A stretch of DNA of 64,000 nt from DATEOR01 sp035698665. GTDB taxonomy: Bacteria; Actinomycetota; Thermoleophilia; Gaiellales; Gaiellaceae. A program made the position numbers and the translations under genes. Shown piece by piece: positions 49,495-57,617 of the stretch. Positions within the stretch are counted from its first letter, which is position 1. Every line of letters begins with the position of its first letter. The stretch spans positions 1-64,000 of the forward strand of contig DASSBN010000068.1 of the NCBI GenBank assembly GCA_035698665.1, read 5' to 3'. The notes under the pieces were generated by a model that did no database searches, had not been told where the DNA came from, and saw only the letters and a program-made list of their open reading frames with translations.

Positions 49495-50276
49495 GCCGGC
49501 GTGAGGCGCAGCTCGTCCCCCACCTGGACGGCGAACATCCGTGCGGCATCGCCCCGGTTGATGGCGAGCGCGATGTTCGCGTAGGCATCTTCGTAGAGGA
49601 CGATGTCGCCCTTGTGGGCGTCCGCGAAGGTCCTTGCCGCAGAGGCGAAGTAGCGCTCGAAACCGACCTCCACCTCGACACGGGCGCCCGGGTCGATCCC
49701 CACCTGCGTTAGATGGTCGGCCGTGAGGTTGAGCTGGACGTTGCCGTAGCGGTCGATGTAGAGAACCGTGGCGCGAATCCTTGCCTCGCCGACCGACGGC
49801 TCCGGGACTTGGAGCCGGTGCAGCGCGGCGGGGTCGAGCGCCGGGCCCAGCTTGCCGAGATCGACGCCGCTCGCGAGGTGCGCGGCGGCCGGGGAGAAGA
49901 TGTCGCGCCCGTGGAAGGTGTGAGAGATGCGCTCGAGCATGTAGGCCTCCTCCGCGATCTCGACCGCCTTCGTCACACCGCCCAGCCGGTCGGCGGCGAC
50001 GAGGAGAAGCCCATTGTCCGGCCCCACGTAGACGCGGCCGTCCGAGCCGCGCAGAGCCACCGGCTTCCGCTCGCTCCCCACGCCCGGGTCGACGATCGCC
50101 ACGTGGATCCCCGCAGGCATGTAGGGAACGGTGTTCGCGAGCACGAGAGCGCCCTGCAGCACATGCTGTGGCGGGATTCCATGCGTGATGTCGATCACCT
50201 CGACATCCGGCGCGATGCGCTTGATCACGCCCCGGCAGGTGCCCGCGAAGTCGTCCTCGAAGCCGAAATCGGTCAG
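49491..50276 (-). CDS. SAM hydrolase / hydroxide adenosyltransferase (DUF62)
   Basis: An enzyme of about 261 residues that splits SAM to adenosine and methionine. The family N-terminus LTDFGFEDDFAGTCRGVIKRIAP is clearly encoded upstream of the first canonical start (GTG 50228), which would delete the substrate-binding Asp of TDFG. DITHGIPPQHV, IHVAIVDPGVGSERKPV, YVGPDNGLL and the C-terminal barrel (TVLYIDRYGNVQLNL) complete it. No ATG/GTG/TTG exists between the in-frame stop and TDFG. CTG 50276 overlaps the hemD stop as CTGA and is the likely start. Confidence 0.8.
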   Translation of the reverse strand: MTDFGFEDDFAGTCRGVIKRIAPDVEVIDITHGIPPQHVLQGALVLANTVPYMPAGIHVAIVDPGVGSERKPVALRGSDGRVYVGPDNGLLLVAADRLGGVTKAVEIAEEAYMLERISHTFHGRDIFSPAAAHLASGVDLGKLGPALDPAALHRLQVPEPSVGEARIRATVLYIDRYGNVQLNLTADHLTQVGIDPGARVEVEVGFERYFASAARTFADAHKGDIVLYEDAYANIALAINRGDAARMFAVQVGDELRLTPA

Positions 50277-50923
50277 GAGGGTGATGAACTGGCGTGCGAT
50301 GCGGCGAGCTTAACGGCTGCGACGAGGCCGTCGAGGTCGTGGGTCTCGGCCTCGGCGACGACCCGCAGCCCGTCGCTTCGCGCTTGCTCGGAGGTCACGG
50401 GGCCGATGCTCACGCAAGCGAGGTCGATGCGAAGTGCGGCGAGCGCGCGGGCCGCCGAGGCCGACGCGATCACGACGAGGTCGGCATCCGGAAAGGACGA
50501 CAGCTCCACTTCGGCAGTGCGATAGAGCGGGACGAGCTCGGCGCCCAGCTCCCGGACGAGCACGTCCCTGGCATCCTCGGCAGCCGCATGGAGGACGGGG
50601 CCCTGGGGCCGCGGAAGCTCCTCCGCGAGCCCTTCCTGCGTCGACCGCTCGGCCACGAAGGCGGGCTGGACCCCACCCGCGCGTAGCGCGTCCGCGGTGC
50701 CCGGACCGATCGCAGCGACCCGCCTGGGTGCACCGGTGAGGCGCCTCAGGAGCGGCCCGACCGCGTTTCGGCTCGTGACGAGAATCCAGTCGTAGCGCTC
50801 CGCGTCGATCGCAGGGCCGTCGATCTCCTCGACCCGGATGAGCGGGACCGACACGACCTCGAAGCCCGCCTCCTGCAACCGCTCCCCGAGGCGCAGGTCC
50901 GTGCCGGTGACGGCCACCTTCAC
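50273..50923 (-). CDS. hemD: Uroporphyrinogen-III synthase
   Basis: The 216-residue enzyme cyclises hydroxymethylbilane to uroporphyrinogen III. HemD sequences diverge strongly. Recognition rests on the two-domain pattern (VAVTGTDLRLGERLQEAGFEVVSVPLIRVEEID, then YDWILVTSRNAVGPLLRRL, IGPGTADALRAGG and late VSIGPVTSEQARSDGLRVVAEAETHDLDGLVAAV) and its place directly after hemA and hemC. GTG 50923 overlaps the hemC stop as GTGA. Its own stop overlaps the proposed CTG start of the SAM hydrolase. Confidence 0.88.
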   Translation of the reverse strand: MKVAVTGTDLRLGERLQEAGFEVVSVPLIRVEEIDGPAIDAERYDWILVTSRNAVGPLLRRLTGAPRRVAAIGPGTADALRAGGVQPAFVAERSTQEGLAEELPRPQGPVLHAAAEDARDVLVRELGAELVPLYRTAEVELSSFPDADLVVIASASAARALAALRIDLACVSIGPVTSEQARSDGLRVVAEAETHDLDGLVAAVKLAASHASSSPS

Positions 50924-51750
50924 GGCGTCGCCGCGAGCAGCTCGTCGGCGAGAGCGAGCGGATCGTCCCCGCGCCGGCGCTCGATCCACGTGCCGTCCTC
51001 CGCCGCGATCAACGCCGTCAGGCCTTCGCCGTCGTGGTGGGCGGCGACCGGCGCGAGGCAGCCGGCTCCGATCCGCGCCACGCACGTCCGCTCGGCGGTG
51101 ACACGGCGCCGCGTCTCCGGATCGTCAACGGAGGCCGCGAGCTCCTCCTCACCGGCACGCACCTGGAGTGCCACGGCGCCCTGACCGGCCTCTGGAACGA
51201 GCTCGTCCGGATCGAACCGAAGGCCGATCTCGGCTCCGAGGCCCAGCCGGTCGAGGCCCGCGGCCGCGAGGACGATCGCGTCGAGGCCACGCTCGCCGCG
51301 TTTACGGAGACGCGTGTCCACGTTCCCGCGCAGGGGCTCGATGGAGAGCTCCGGCTCGAGGGCGAGAAGCTGGGCGCGCCTGCGGACCGACGCCGTACCG
51401 ATGCGCATCCCGGGAGCAAGGCCATCCGCTCCGCACAGCGCGTCACGGGGATCCTCACGAACGAGGTACGCGGCCACGGCGAGCCCGTCCGCGTCCGTCG
51501 ACGTCATGTCCTTGGCGGAGTGGACCGCCATGTCGATGCGGCCCGCGAGCAGGGCCTCCTCGATCTCCTTCACGAAGACCCCCCGCTCGCCGATCTCGCC
51601 GAAGGGCTTCGAGCGGTCGCGGTCGCCCGCCGTGGTGATGGGGACGAGCGCGACGTCGAGATCGGGATCGGCGGAGCGAAGCGCGTCGGCGGCGAGCTCC
51701 GCCTGCCGGAGGGCGAGCCTACTCCCGCGGCTGCCGAGCCGGAGAATCAC
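50920..51750 (-). CDS. hemC: Hydroxymethylbilane synthase (porphobilinogen deaminase)
   Basis: A 276-residue enzyme joining four porphobilinogens. RLGSRGSRLALRQAELAADAL, GVFVKEIEEALLAGRIDMAVHSAKDM (with catalytic Asp/Lys region) and IGTASVRRRAQLLAL are diagnostic. The dipyrromethane-cofactor cysteine lies in ARIGAGCLAPVAAHH. Slightly shorter than E. coli HemC (313), mostly in domain 3. GTG 51750 is 32 nt inside the hemA coding region, one of the largest same-strand overlaps here. Confidence 0.95.
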   Translation of the reverse strand: MILRLGSRGSRLALRQAELAADALRSADPDLDVALVPITTAGDRDRSKPFGEIGERGVFVKEIEEALLAGRIDMAVHSAKDMTSTDADGLAVAAYLVREDPRDALCGADGLAPGMRIGTASVRRRAQLLALEPELSIEPLRGNVDTRLRKRGERGLDAIVLAAAGLDRLGLGAEIGLRFDPDELVPEAGQGAVALQVRAGEEELAASVDDPETRRRVTAERTCVARIGAGCLAPVAAHHDGEGLTALIAAEDGTWIERRRGDDPLALADELLAATP

Positions 51751-53008
51751 GCTCGTCGAGATCGAAGAGATGACGGACCGCGTCGGCGTAGAGAACGCCG
51801 TCGGCAGCCGCGGCCGCCTGCTTCATGCGCACGGTCGGCGCGTGGAGAAGCTTGTTCACGATCTGAGCGGTGAGCGACTCGACCGCCCGCCGCTCGCTCG
51901 GGCTCAGAGAGCCGAGCCGGCCCTCGGCCCGCTCGAGCTCCGTCGTCCGGATCGCCTCCGCACGCGCCCGGAGCGATGCGATCGCGGGGACGACGTCGAG
52001 GGAGAGCTGCCACGCGCGGAACCCCTCAGCCTCCTCCGCGACGATCGCCTCGGCCCGCACCGCCTCCTCGCGACGGCCGGCAACGCTCTCCTCGACGACG
52101 CGCTCGAGGTCGTCGACGTCGTAGAGGTAGCAGCCCTCGATGTCGTTCACAGCCGGATCGACGTCGCGCGGGACCGCGATGTCGACGAAGAAGATCGGCC
52201 TTCCCTTGCGCTTCCTCATCGCGCGCTCGACCTGCTCCGCCGAAAGGACGTGCCCGCGGGCGCCGGTGGAGGCGACGACGATGTCCACGTCCTCGAGCTC
52301 GGCCTCGACGGCGTCGAGACCGGCGGCACGACCGCCGAAGCGCCGCGCGAGCCGCTCCGCACGCTCGACGGAGCGGTTGGCGACGAAGACGCTCTCGACG
52401 CCGCGCGCGATGAGGTTCACCGTGGCGAGGTCGCTCATCTTCCCCGCGCCGAGGACGAGAATGCGCCTGCCCTCGAGCGTCCCGAACACGCGCTCTGCCA
52501 GCTCGGCCGCGGCCGAGGAGATGGACGCCGGGTTCTCGCCGATGGCGGTCTCGCTGCGCACGCGCCTGCCGACCCGGAGCGCCTGGCGGAAGAGGCGATG
52601 GATCAGCGGGCCCGCCGTCCCGGACTCCTTCGCCGTCTCGTACGCGCCGCGCACCTGGCCGAGGATCTGCGCCTCGCCGGGAATCATGGAGTCGAGGCTT
52701 GCAGCCACCCGGAAGAGGTGCAGCGCGGCCGCCTCGTCCGTGAGCGTGTAGAGCGACGGCGCGATCTCGGTCTCGCTCATGCCACCCAGCGCGGCGAGCT
52801 CGGCGAAAGCACGCTCCTGGGCGGCGTCCGGGCCGTCGTCCACGAGGTAGAGCTCGGTGCGATTGCAGGTCGAAAGCGCAACCGCCTCACCCTTCTCGCC
52901 CGCGAGCCGGCGCACCAGCTCCGGGTTCTCGGGCGCGCTCACGTACAGCTGCTCGCGGAGCTCCACGGGAGCGCGATGGTGCGAGGTGCCGACGAGGACG
53001 AGGTGCAT
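51719..53008 (-). CDS. hemA: Glutamyl-tRNA reductase
   Basis: First committed step of C5-pathway heme synthesis, 429 residues. The active-site cysteine is in ALSTCNRTELYLVDDG near residue 50, after GTSHHRAPVELRE. FRVAASLDSMIPGEAQILGQVRGAYE is the substrate signature. The NADPH fold starts ILVLGAGKMSDLATVNL. The C-terminal helical dimerisation domain ends in KQAAAAADGVLYADAVRHLFDL. ATG 53008. hemX lies just upstream, the same order as in Bacillus but inverted (hemX before hemA). Confidence 0.95.
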   Translation of the reverse strand: MHLVLVGTSHHRAPVELREQLYVSAPENPELVRRLAGEKGEAVALSTCNRTELYLVDDGPDAAQERAFAELAALGGMSETEIAPSLYTLTDEAAALHLFRVAASLDSMIPGEAQILGQVRGAYETAKESGTAGPLIHRLFRQALRVGRRVRSETAIGENPASISSAAAELAERVFGTLEGRRILVLGAGKMSDLATVNLIARGVESVFVANRSVERAERLARRFGGRAAGLDAVEAELEDVDIVVASTGARGHVLSAEQVERAMRKRKGRPIFFVDIAVPRDVDPAVNDIEGCYLYDVDDLERVVEESVAGRREEAVRAEAIVAEEAEGFRAWQLSLDVVPAIASLRARAEAIRTTELERAEGRLGSLSPSERRAVESLTAQIVNKLLHAPTVRMKQAAAAADGVLYADAVRHLFDLDERDSPARQPRE

Positions 53009-53010
53009 GG

Positions 53011-53799
53011 CTAGAAGTGCGTCACGGGGACGAGGGCGACCGCCACGAGCGCGAAGGCACCGAGCGCGAGGTAAGCGGTGCGGCGGCCGCGCCAGCCGGC
53101 TTCGTAGCGAAGCACGAGAAACGCCGCGTAGGCGGCCCAGGTGAGCAGCGCGGCCGCCATGACCGCGTCGAAGCCGCCGCCCTCCGAGCCGAGGCGCGCA
53201 AGGCCCACCGCGAGACCGAGCGTGAGCGCGGGAAGCGCGACGAGGATCGTCCGGCCGGTGAGCGTGTCGAGGGCGGCCTGCGACGGCGCTCGCTGGCGCA
53301 GCACGCCGGGCGCGTGACCCTTCAGGCGCCGCTCCTGCCAGAGGTAGAGGCCCGCGAGGCCCGCGGCAAGCGTGAAGCCCGCGAACGCCGCGAGGATCAG
53401 GCCGACGTGGAAGGCGAGGAAGACATTGCCGAGCTCGCTCCCACTCCCGCTCCCGGCACCCCCGCTGAGCCACGCCACGAGGAGGAGCACCGCCGCGAGC
53501 GGCATGACGACGAGCCCGAGCAGCCGGAACGGGCTGCGGCAGCCCCAGATGAGATAGGCGCCGACGACGAGCCAGACGAAGAGGTTCAACGACCCGGCCC
53601 AGGTCGCCCACGGGAAGCCTTCGGCGCGTGCCGCCTGGACGACGAGAAGTGCCGTCTGCGCGAGCCAGCCGATCCGCACGCCCCAGATGGCGAAGCGGGA
53701 AAGCCGGCCGGGCCTGACCCCGTCCCCGAGATACGCGACAGCCGCCTCGAAGTACCCGGCGAGGGCCGGCCAGACGAGGATCACCGCGAGCTCCGCCAT
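53011..53799 (-). CDS. HemX/CcsA-like cytochrome c assembly membrane protein
   Basis: A 262-residue polytopic protein with about eight helices. AEGFPWATWAGSLNLFVWLVVGAYLIW holds the tryptophan-rich motif of the cytochrome C assembly superfamily, and FHVGLILAAFAGFTLAAGLAGLYLWQERRLK the conserved histidine helix. Position between ccmD-like and hemA genes favours the HemX subgroup (membrane partner affecting HemA levels), but a heme-handling CcsA-type role is not excluded. Confidence 0.8.
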   Translation of the reverse strand: MAELAVILVWPALAGYFEAAVAYLGDGVRPGRLSRFAIWGVRIGWLAQTALLVVQAARAEGFPWATWAGSLNLFVWLVVGAYLIWGCRSPFRLLGLVVMPLAAVLLLVAWLSGGAGSGSGSELGNVFLAFHVGLILAAFAGFTLAAGLAGLYLWQERRLKGHAPGVLRQRAPSQAALDTLTGRTILVALPALTLGLAVGLARLGSEGGGFDAVMAAALLTWAAYAAFLVLRYEAGWRGRRTAYLALGAFALVAVALVPVTHF

Positions 53800-53951
53800 C
53801 AGGCCGCCTTACGCCTCTGGGCGAGCTCGGTCAGCTCGGCGACCTCGCGCTCGAGCCGCGAGAGCTTGAAGGAGTAGAGGACGACGTAGAGCAGGACGAC
53901 CGCGAGGACGACGAGGTAGGCCGCGGTGACGTACTTCTCCGAGGTGGTCAT
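53799..53951 (-). CDS. ccmD: CcmD-like small membrane protein
   Basis: A 50-residue protein: short polar start, one transmembrane helix (about 8-28, YLVVLAVVLLYVVLYSF), then a charged amphipathic helix (RLEREVAELTELAQRR). That is the layout of CcmD, the small subunit that helps the CcmABC complex release heme-loaded CcmE. Gene position directly after ccmC supports this. ATG 53951 overlaps ccmC by four bases and the stop overlaps the hemX start. Confidence 0.75.
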   Translation of the reverse strand: MTTSEKYVTAAYLVVLAVVLLYVVLYSFKLSRLEREVAELTELAQRRKAA

Positions 53952-54631
53952 TCGAGGGCCTCCCGCAGCTCGCGGAGCCGTGCATCGAGCCGCTTCCCGG
54001 TCAGCTCGTTCGTGTAGAGCGACGCGAAGAGCGCGAGCATCGCGGCGAGGCAGACGCAAAAGACCAGGAACATGCTGCCAGACATCTGCGGCCCGTCCCG
54101 CGTGAAGACGACCGGGTGGATGAAGTTCTCGGCCAGGCGGATGGCGAGGAAGCTCACCGGGATGAGGGCCACCCCGAAGAGTGCGTACACCGCCGAGAGG
54201 TTGGCCCGCCTCGGCCCGGAGTCGACGGAGAAGCGCAGCATGAAGTACGCGCAGTAGAAGAGGAAGAGGACGAGGAAGAGCGTCAGCTGCCGCTCGCTCC
54301 ACGTCCACCAGACTCCCCACGAGATCTTCGCCCAGATGGAGCCCGTGACGAGCGTGAGAATCCCGAAGATGACGCCCATGTGCACGGCGGTGTAGCTCTC
54401 GAGGTCGTAGCGGGGCTCCCGCGTCCAGAGGAGGCGAAGCGCCTTCCACGCGCCCCAGCCGAAGCACGCGTACGCGGTCAGGGCGATCGGGACGTGCACG
54501 TAGAAGATCCGCTGGCTGAAGCCCTGGTCGGCGTCCTCGGGCGCCCAGAAGAGCGCCAGCGCGAGACCCGCCACGAGCAGCACGGAGGCTGCCGCGGCGA
54601 GCAGGACGGCACGGTTATTCGGCAACGACAT
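53948..54631 (-). CDS. ccmC: Heme exporter protein C
   Basis: A 227-residue protein with six transmembrane helices that presents heme to CcmE in cytochrome c maturation system I. IFYVHVPIALTAYACFGWGAW and GVIFGILTLVTGSIWAKISWGVWWTWSERQLTLFL contain the conserved heme-ligating histidine and the WWD-like tryptophan motif. ENFIHPVVFTRDGPQ holds the second histidine. I prefer ATG 54631 (MSLPNNRA); ATG 54661 would extend ten residues further into ccmB. ccmE, F, G and H are not in this window. Confidence 0.9.
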   Translation of the reverse strand: MSLPNNRAVLLAAAASVLLVAGLALALFWAPEDADQGFSQRIFYVHVPIALTAYACFGWGAWKALRLLWTREPRYDLESYTAVHMGVIFGILTLVTGSIWAKISWGVWWTWSERQLTLFLVLFLFYCAYFMLRFSVDSGPRRANLSAVYALFGVALIPVSFLAIRLAENFIHPVVFTRDGPQMSGSMFLVFCVCLAAMLALFASLYTNELTGKRLDARLRELREALE

Positions 54632-55253
54632 ACTCAAAGCTCGCCCACGAAAGAATCGCAAATATCAGGTCGTAGAGAGCGAGGAAGCCGAGGTAGCGCC
54701 CGGGGTCGTCCACCACCGTCGCGCCCACGCCGCCGACGACCACCGGAATGACGAGCGGCAGGAAGAGGAGCGGGAGCAGAAGCTCGCGTGCCCGGCTCGC
54801 GGCAGCCATCGCGGCGAGGAGCGTCCCCACTGCAGCGAGCCCGAGATCCGCGAGGATGACCGCGGCGACGAGCTCCCATCCGACCGGCTCGAAGAAGAGC
54901 CCGTACGCCGGCAGCGCGACCGCTTCCGCGACGCCGAGGAAGACGAGGACGCCGAGGGACTTGGCAAGCCAGATTGCGCTGCGGTCGCAGGGAGCAAGGA
55001 CGAGCCCGTCCAGCACGCGCTGCTCCCGCTCGGCGGTGAAGGCGCGGCCGAGCCCGAGGAGCGCCGTGAAGAGGAGCGCGATCCAGAGGAGCCCGGTGGA
55101 GGCCGTCTCCGATGCCTCGGACGGCAGCGAGAAGTGGAAGACGACGAGCGCGGAGACGACGAAGAGGAGCATCGCCGGCAACGTGTCGCGCGAGCGGAGC
55201 TCGAGGAGGATGTCCTTGCGGGCGAGCGCCGCGACGTCGGCGAAGTAGGTCAT
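54615..55253 (-). CDS. ccmB: Heme exporter protein B
   Basis: ABC permease of 212 residues, six helices, partner of CcmA. The N-terminal ARKDILLELRSRDTLPAMLLF is the conserved amphipathic lead-in, GLGRAFTAEREQRVLDGLVLAPCDRSAIWLAKS the cytoplasmic coupling loop, and LLPLLFLPLVIPVVVGG the final pair of helices. ATG 55253 overlaps the ccmA stop by four bases. Confidence 0.9.
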   Translation of the reverse strand: MTYFADVAALARKDILLELRSRDTLPAMLLFVVSALVVFHFSLPSEASETASTGLLWIALLFTALLGLGRAFTAEREQRVLDGLVLAPCDRSAIWLAKSLGVLVFLGVAEAVALPAYGLFFEPVGWELVAAVILADLGLAAVGTLLAAMAAASRARELLLPLLFLPLVIPVVVGGVGATVVDDPGRYLGFLALYDLIFAILSWASFEYVVAE

Positions 55254-55834
55254 GCGAGCGCGAGGGACTGGGTCGCCAGAGGGCTGAGGCGCTCGGGATC
55301 GTGGCTCGCGACGACGAGCGTCCGTGCTCCGGCCGACTCGGCGACGAGATCGTCCACGAGCGTCTGGGCCGAGGCGTCGAGGCCCGCGTGCGGCTCATCC
55401 AGAAGGAGGAGGTCGGGGCCGTGCAGAAGCGCGCGGCAGAGCCCGAGCCGCTGCTGCATCCCGCGCGAGAACGAGCCCACGAGCTGGTGCCTCGCCTCCC
55501 AGAGGCCGAAGCGCTCGAGCAGGGCGCCGATGGTCTCGCGCCGCTCCGGCACGTGGTAGAGCCGGCCGTAGAGATCGAGGTTCTCGAGCGCCGTCAGCTC
55601 CTTGTAGACGAGCGGCTCGTGTGCGAGATAGCCGATCCGGCCGCGTGGAAGGTCGACCTCGATCTCGCCCTCCGTCGGCGCGAGGAGACCGGCCATGAGA
55701 GCGAGGAGCGTCGACTTGCCCGACCCGTTCGGACCGGTGACGAGCATGAGCTCGCCGGCTCGCACGTCGACGTCGAGATCGCGGATGACGCGCCTCCCGC
55801 CAAACCGCCGCCCGAGGCCGGATGCCCTGATCAC
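55250..55834 (-). CDS. ccmA: Heme ABC exporter ATP-binding protein
   Basis: ATPase of the CcmAB complex, 194 residues, a minimal ABC subunit. Walker A is VTGPNGSGKSTLLALMAG near residue 36, the ABC signature FSRGMQQRLGLCRALL near 130, Walker B PDLLLLDEPHAGLD, and the switch histidine VASHDPERL. The LSGGQ motif is FSRGM, as is common in CcmA. GTG 55834 overlaps the ubiA stop. Neighbouring ccmB and ccmC confirm the assignment. Confidence 0.92.
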   Translation of the reverse strand: MIRASGLGRRFGGRRVIRDLDVDVRAGELMLVTGPNGSGKSTLLALMAGLLAPTEGEIEVDLPRGRIGYLAHEPLVYKELTALENLDLYGRLYHVPERRETIGALLERFGLWEARHQLVGSFSRGMQQRLGLCRALLHGPDLLLLDEPHAGLDASAQTLVDDLVAESAGARTLVVASHDPERLSPLATQSLALA

Positions 55835-56694
55835 ACGAGCACGTCCAGGAGGACAAAGGCGAAGAACGTCACGCTGATGACCCCGTTCATCGTGAAGAAC
55901 GCCATGTCGAGGCGCTGCCAGTCGCGTGGCGAGACGAGCGAGTGCTCGTAGGCGAGCAGCGCCGCGACCGCCGCGACACCGGTCCAGTAGAAGGCGCCCA
56001 CGGGCAGGCCGAGGCCGGTGAGGACGAGCAGCGCGACGGTGCCGACATGGCAGGCGCGCGCGCCGGCGAACGCCGCACGGACGCCGTAGCGCGCAGGAAC
56101 CGAGTGCAGCCCCTGCGCTCGGTCGACGTCGAGGTCGAAGAGCGCGTACAACAGGTCGAACCCGGCCACCCAGAGCGCGACGGCGCCGCCGAGGGCCCAG
56201 GCTTCCCAGGGCAGCGTGTTCGTGACCGCCGCCCAGGCGCCGAGCGGCGCGAGCCCGTCCACGGCTCCGAGCCAGAAGTGCGAGAGGGAGCTCCACCGCT
56301 TGAGGTACGGGTAGAGCACGAAGCCCGCGACCGGGATCGGCCAGAGCCAGTGCACGATCGGCGCGAGCTGGAACACGGCGACGAGGAAGACGGCGAGCGA
56401 CAAGAGGCAGAAGAGAACGACCTGCGGCGGGGTGAGCGCGCCGCGGGGGATCTCCCGTCCGGCCGTGCGTGGGTTGCCGGCGTCGATGCGGGCGTCGATC
56501 AGGCGGTTGAGGGCCATGGCGAGGCTGCGCGCGCCCACCATGGCGACCGTGATCCAGAGGAGGTCGTGGGCGCTCGGGATCCCGTCCACCGCGAGAAAGG
56601 CGCCGATGTACGCGAACGGGAGCGCGAAGATCGTGTGTTCGATCTTCACGAGCGACGCGAACAGGCGTGGGTAGCGGAGGGCGGCCTCGGTCAC
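55831..56694 (-). CDS. UbiA-family prenyltransferase (MqnP/4-hydroxybenzoate polyprenyltransferase-like)
   Basis: Integral membrane aromatic prenyltransferase, 287 residues, about eight helices. The two Asp-rich Mg-pyrophosphate motifs are MALNRLIDARIDAGNPRTAGREIP near residue 60 and LYALFDLDVDRAQGLHSVPARYG near 175. The second, with GLHS(V/I)P, is typical of the MqnP/UbiA-like branch used in menaquinone synthesis by the futalosine route, an inference that fits an actinobacterial respiratory operon. I chose GTG 56694 (VTEAALRYPRLFASLVKIEHT), which overlaps the mogA stop. Confidence 0.85.
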   Translation of the reverse strand: MTEAALRYPRLFASLVKIEHTIFALPFAYIGAFLAVDGIPSAHDLLWITVAMVGARSLAMALNRLIDARIDAGNPRTAGREIPRGALTPPQVVLFCLLSLAVFLVAVFQLAPIVHWLWPIPVAGFVLYPYLKRWSSLSHFWLGAVDGLAPLGAWAAVTNTLPWEAWALGGAVALWVAGFDLLYALFDLDVDRAQGLHSVPARYGVRAAFAGARACHVGTVALLVLTGLGLPVGAFYWTGVAAVAALLAYEHSLVSPRDWQRLDMAFFTMNGVISVTFFAFVLLDVLV

Positions 56695-57170
56695 GTCTGG
56701 CGGTGCTCCGTTGTCTCGGCTGCCAACAGCTTCACTGCGTGCCCGACCGCGGGAGCGAGAACGGCCCAGCCGTCGCGGCACGCTCCGGGTGACCCGGGGA
56801 GGTTCACGACCAAGGTCGAGCCGACGATCCCTGCCGCGCCTCGCGAGAGCATCCCGTGCGGAGTCTTCGCGACCGCGTCCACGCGAACCGCCTCGGCGAT
56901 TCCGGGAGCGGCCCTGTCCAGCACCTCGGCGGTCGCCTCGGGCGTGACGTCGCGCGGGCCGAAGCCCGTGCCGCCCGTCGTGAGGACGAGCCCGCTCGAT
57001 CCGGCCAGCTCCCGAAGGGCAGCGACGATCTCGGCGCGGTCGTCCGGCGCCACTCGGCGCTCGACCTCCCAGCCGTCCGCCTCGAGAGCCTCGGCGAGCA
57101 GGTCTCCGCTCGCGTCCTCCCGCTCGCCGGCCGAGACGCCGTCCGAGACGGTGAGCACGGCCGCTCTCAC
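56691..57170 (-). CDS. Molybdopterin adenylyltransferase (MogA/MoaB family)
   Basis: A 159-residue cytosolic enzyme of Mo-cofactor synthesis. AAVLTVSDGVSAGEREDASGDLLAEAL, LTTGGTGFGPRDVTPEAT (the family signature) and TLVVNLPGSPGACRDGW (molybdopterin-binding Ser/Pro loop) are intact. Sequence alone does not split MogA from MoaB. GTG 57170 overlaps the moaC stop. Confidence 0.88.
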   Translation of the reverse strand: MRAAVLTVSDGVSAGEREDASGDLLAEALEADGWEVERRVAPDDRAEIVAALRELAGSSGLVLTTGGTGFGPRDVTPEATAEVLDRAAPGIAEAVRVDAVAKTPHGMLSRGAAGIVGSTLVVNLPGSPGACRDGWAVLAPAVGHAVKLLAAETTEHRQT

Positions 57171-57616
57171 CCCTTCGTCTTCTCGAGGAGCCGGACGAGC
57201 TCGATCGTCAGGTCGCGGTCGACCGCCTTCGCCATGTCGTAGACCGTCAGGGCCGCGACGCTCGCGGCGGTCAGAGCCTCCATCTCGACGCCCGTCCGAG
57301 CCGTCGTCTCGACGGTTGCGAGAATCTCCACGCCGGCCTCACCGAGCTCGAGCTCGACGTCGATCCTCGTGAGCGGGAGCGGATGGCAGAGCGGGATCAG
57401 GTCGGAGGTCCGCTTGGCGGCCATGATCCCCGCGAGCTGTGCCGTGGCGAGCGCGTCGCCCTTCGGCAGCGAACGGAGCATGGCCGCCGTCTCAGGGCTC
57501 ATCGCCACCCGGCCGGCCGCGACTGCCCGGCGCCGCTCCTCCGGCTTGCCGCCGACGTCGACCATGTGGACGCGGCCCTCGGCATCGACGTGGCTGAGAC
57601 CCTGATTTCCAGGCAT
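57167..57616 (-). CDS. moaC: Cyclic pyranopterin monophosphate synthase
   Basis: Second step of Mo-cofactor synthesis, 149 residues. GLSHVDAEGRVHMVDVGGKPEERRRAVAAGRV opens the domain. DLIPLCHPLPLTRIDVELEL and TVETTARTGVEMEALTAASVAALTVYDMAKAVDR contain the catalytic and substrate-contact residues (His, Glu, Asp-Met-Lys). ATG 57616 gives the expected N-terminus. MoaA, MoaD and MoaE are not in the window. TACACT (57628-57633) may be an internal -10 inside the otsA end. First gene of the tightly coupled 13-gene run. Confidence 0.93.
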   Translation of the reverse strand: MPGNQGLSHVDAEGRVHMVDVGGKPEERRRAVAAGRVAMSPETAAMLRSLPKGDALATAQLAGIMAAKRTSDLIPLCHPLPLTRIDVELELGEAGVEILATVETTARTGVEMEALTAASVAALTVYDMAKAVDRDLTIELVRLLEKTKG

Positions 57617-57617
57617 T

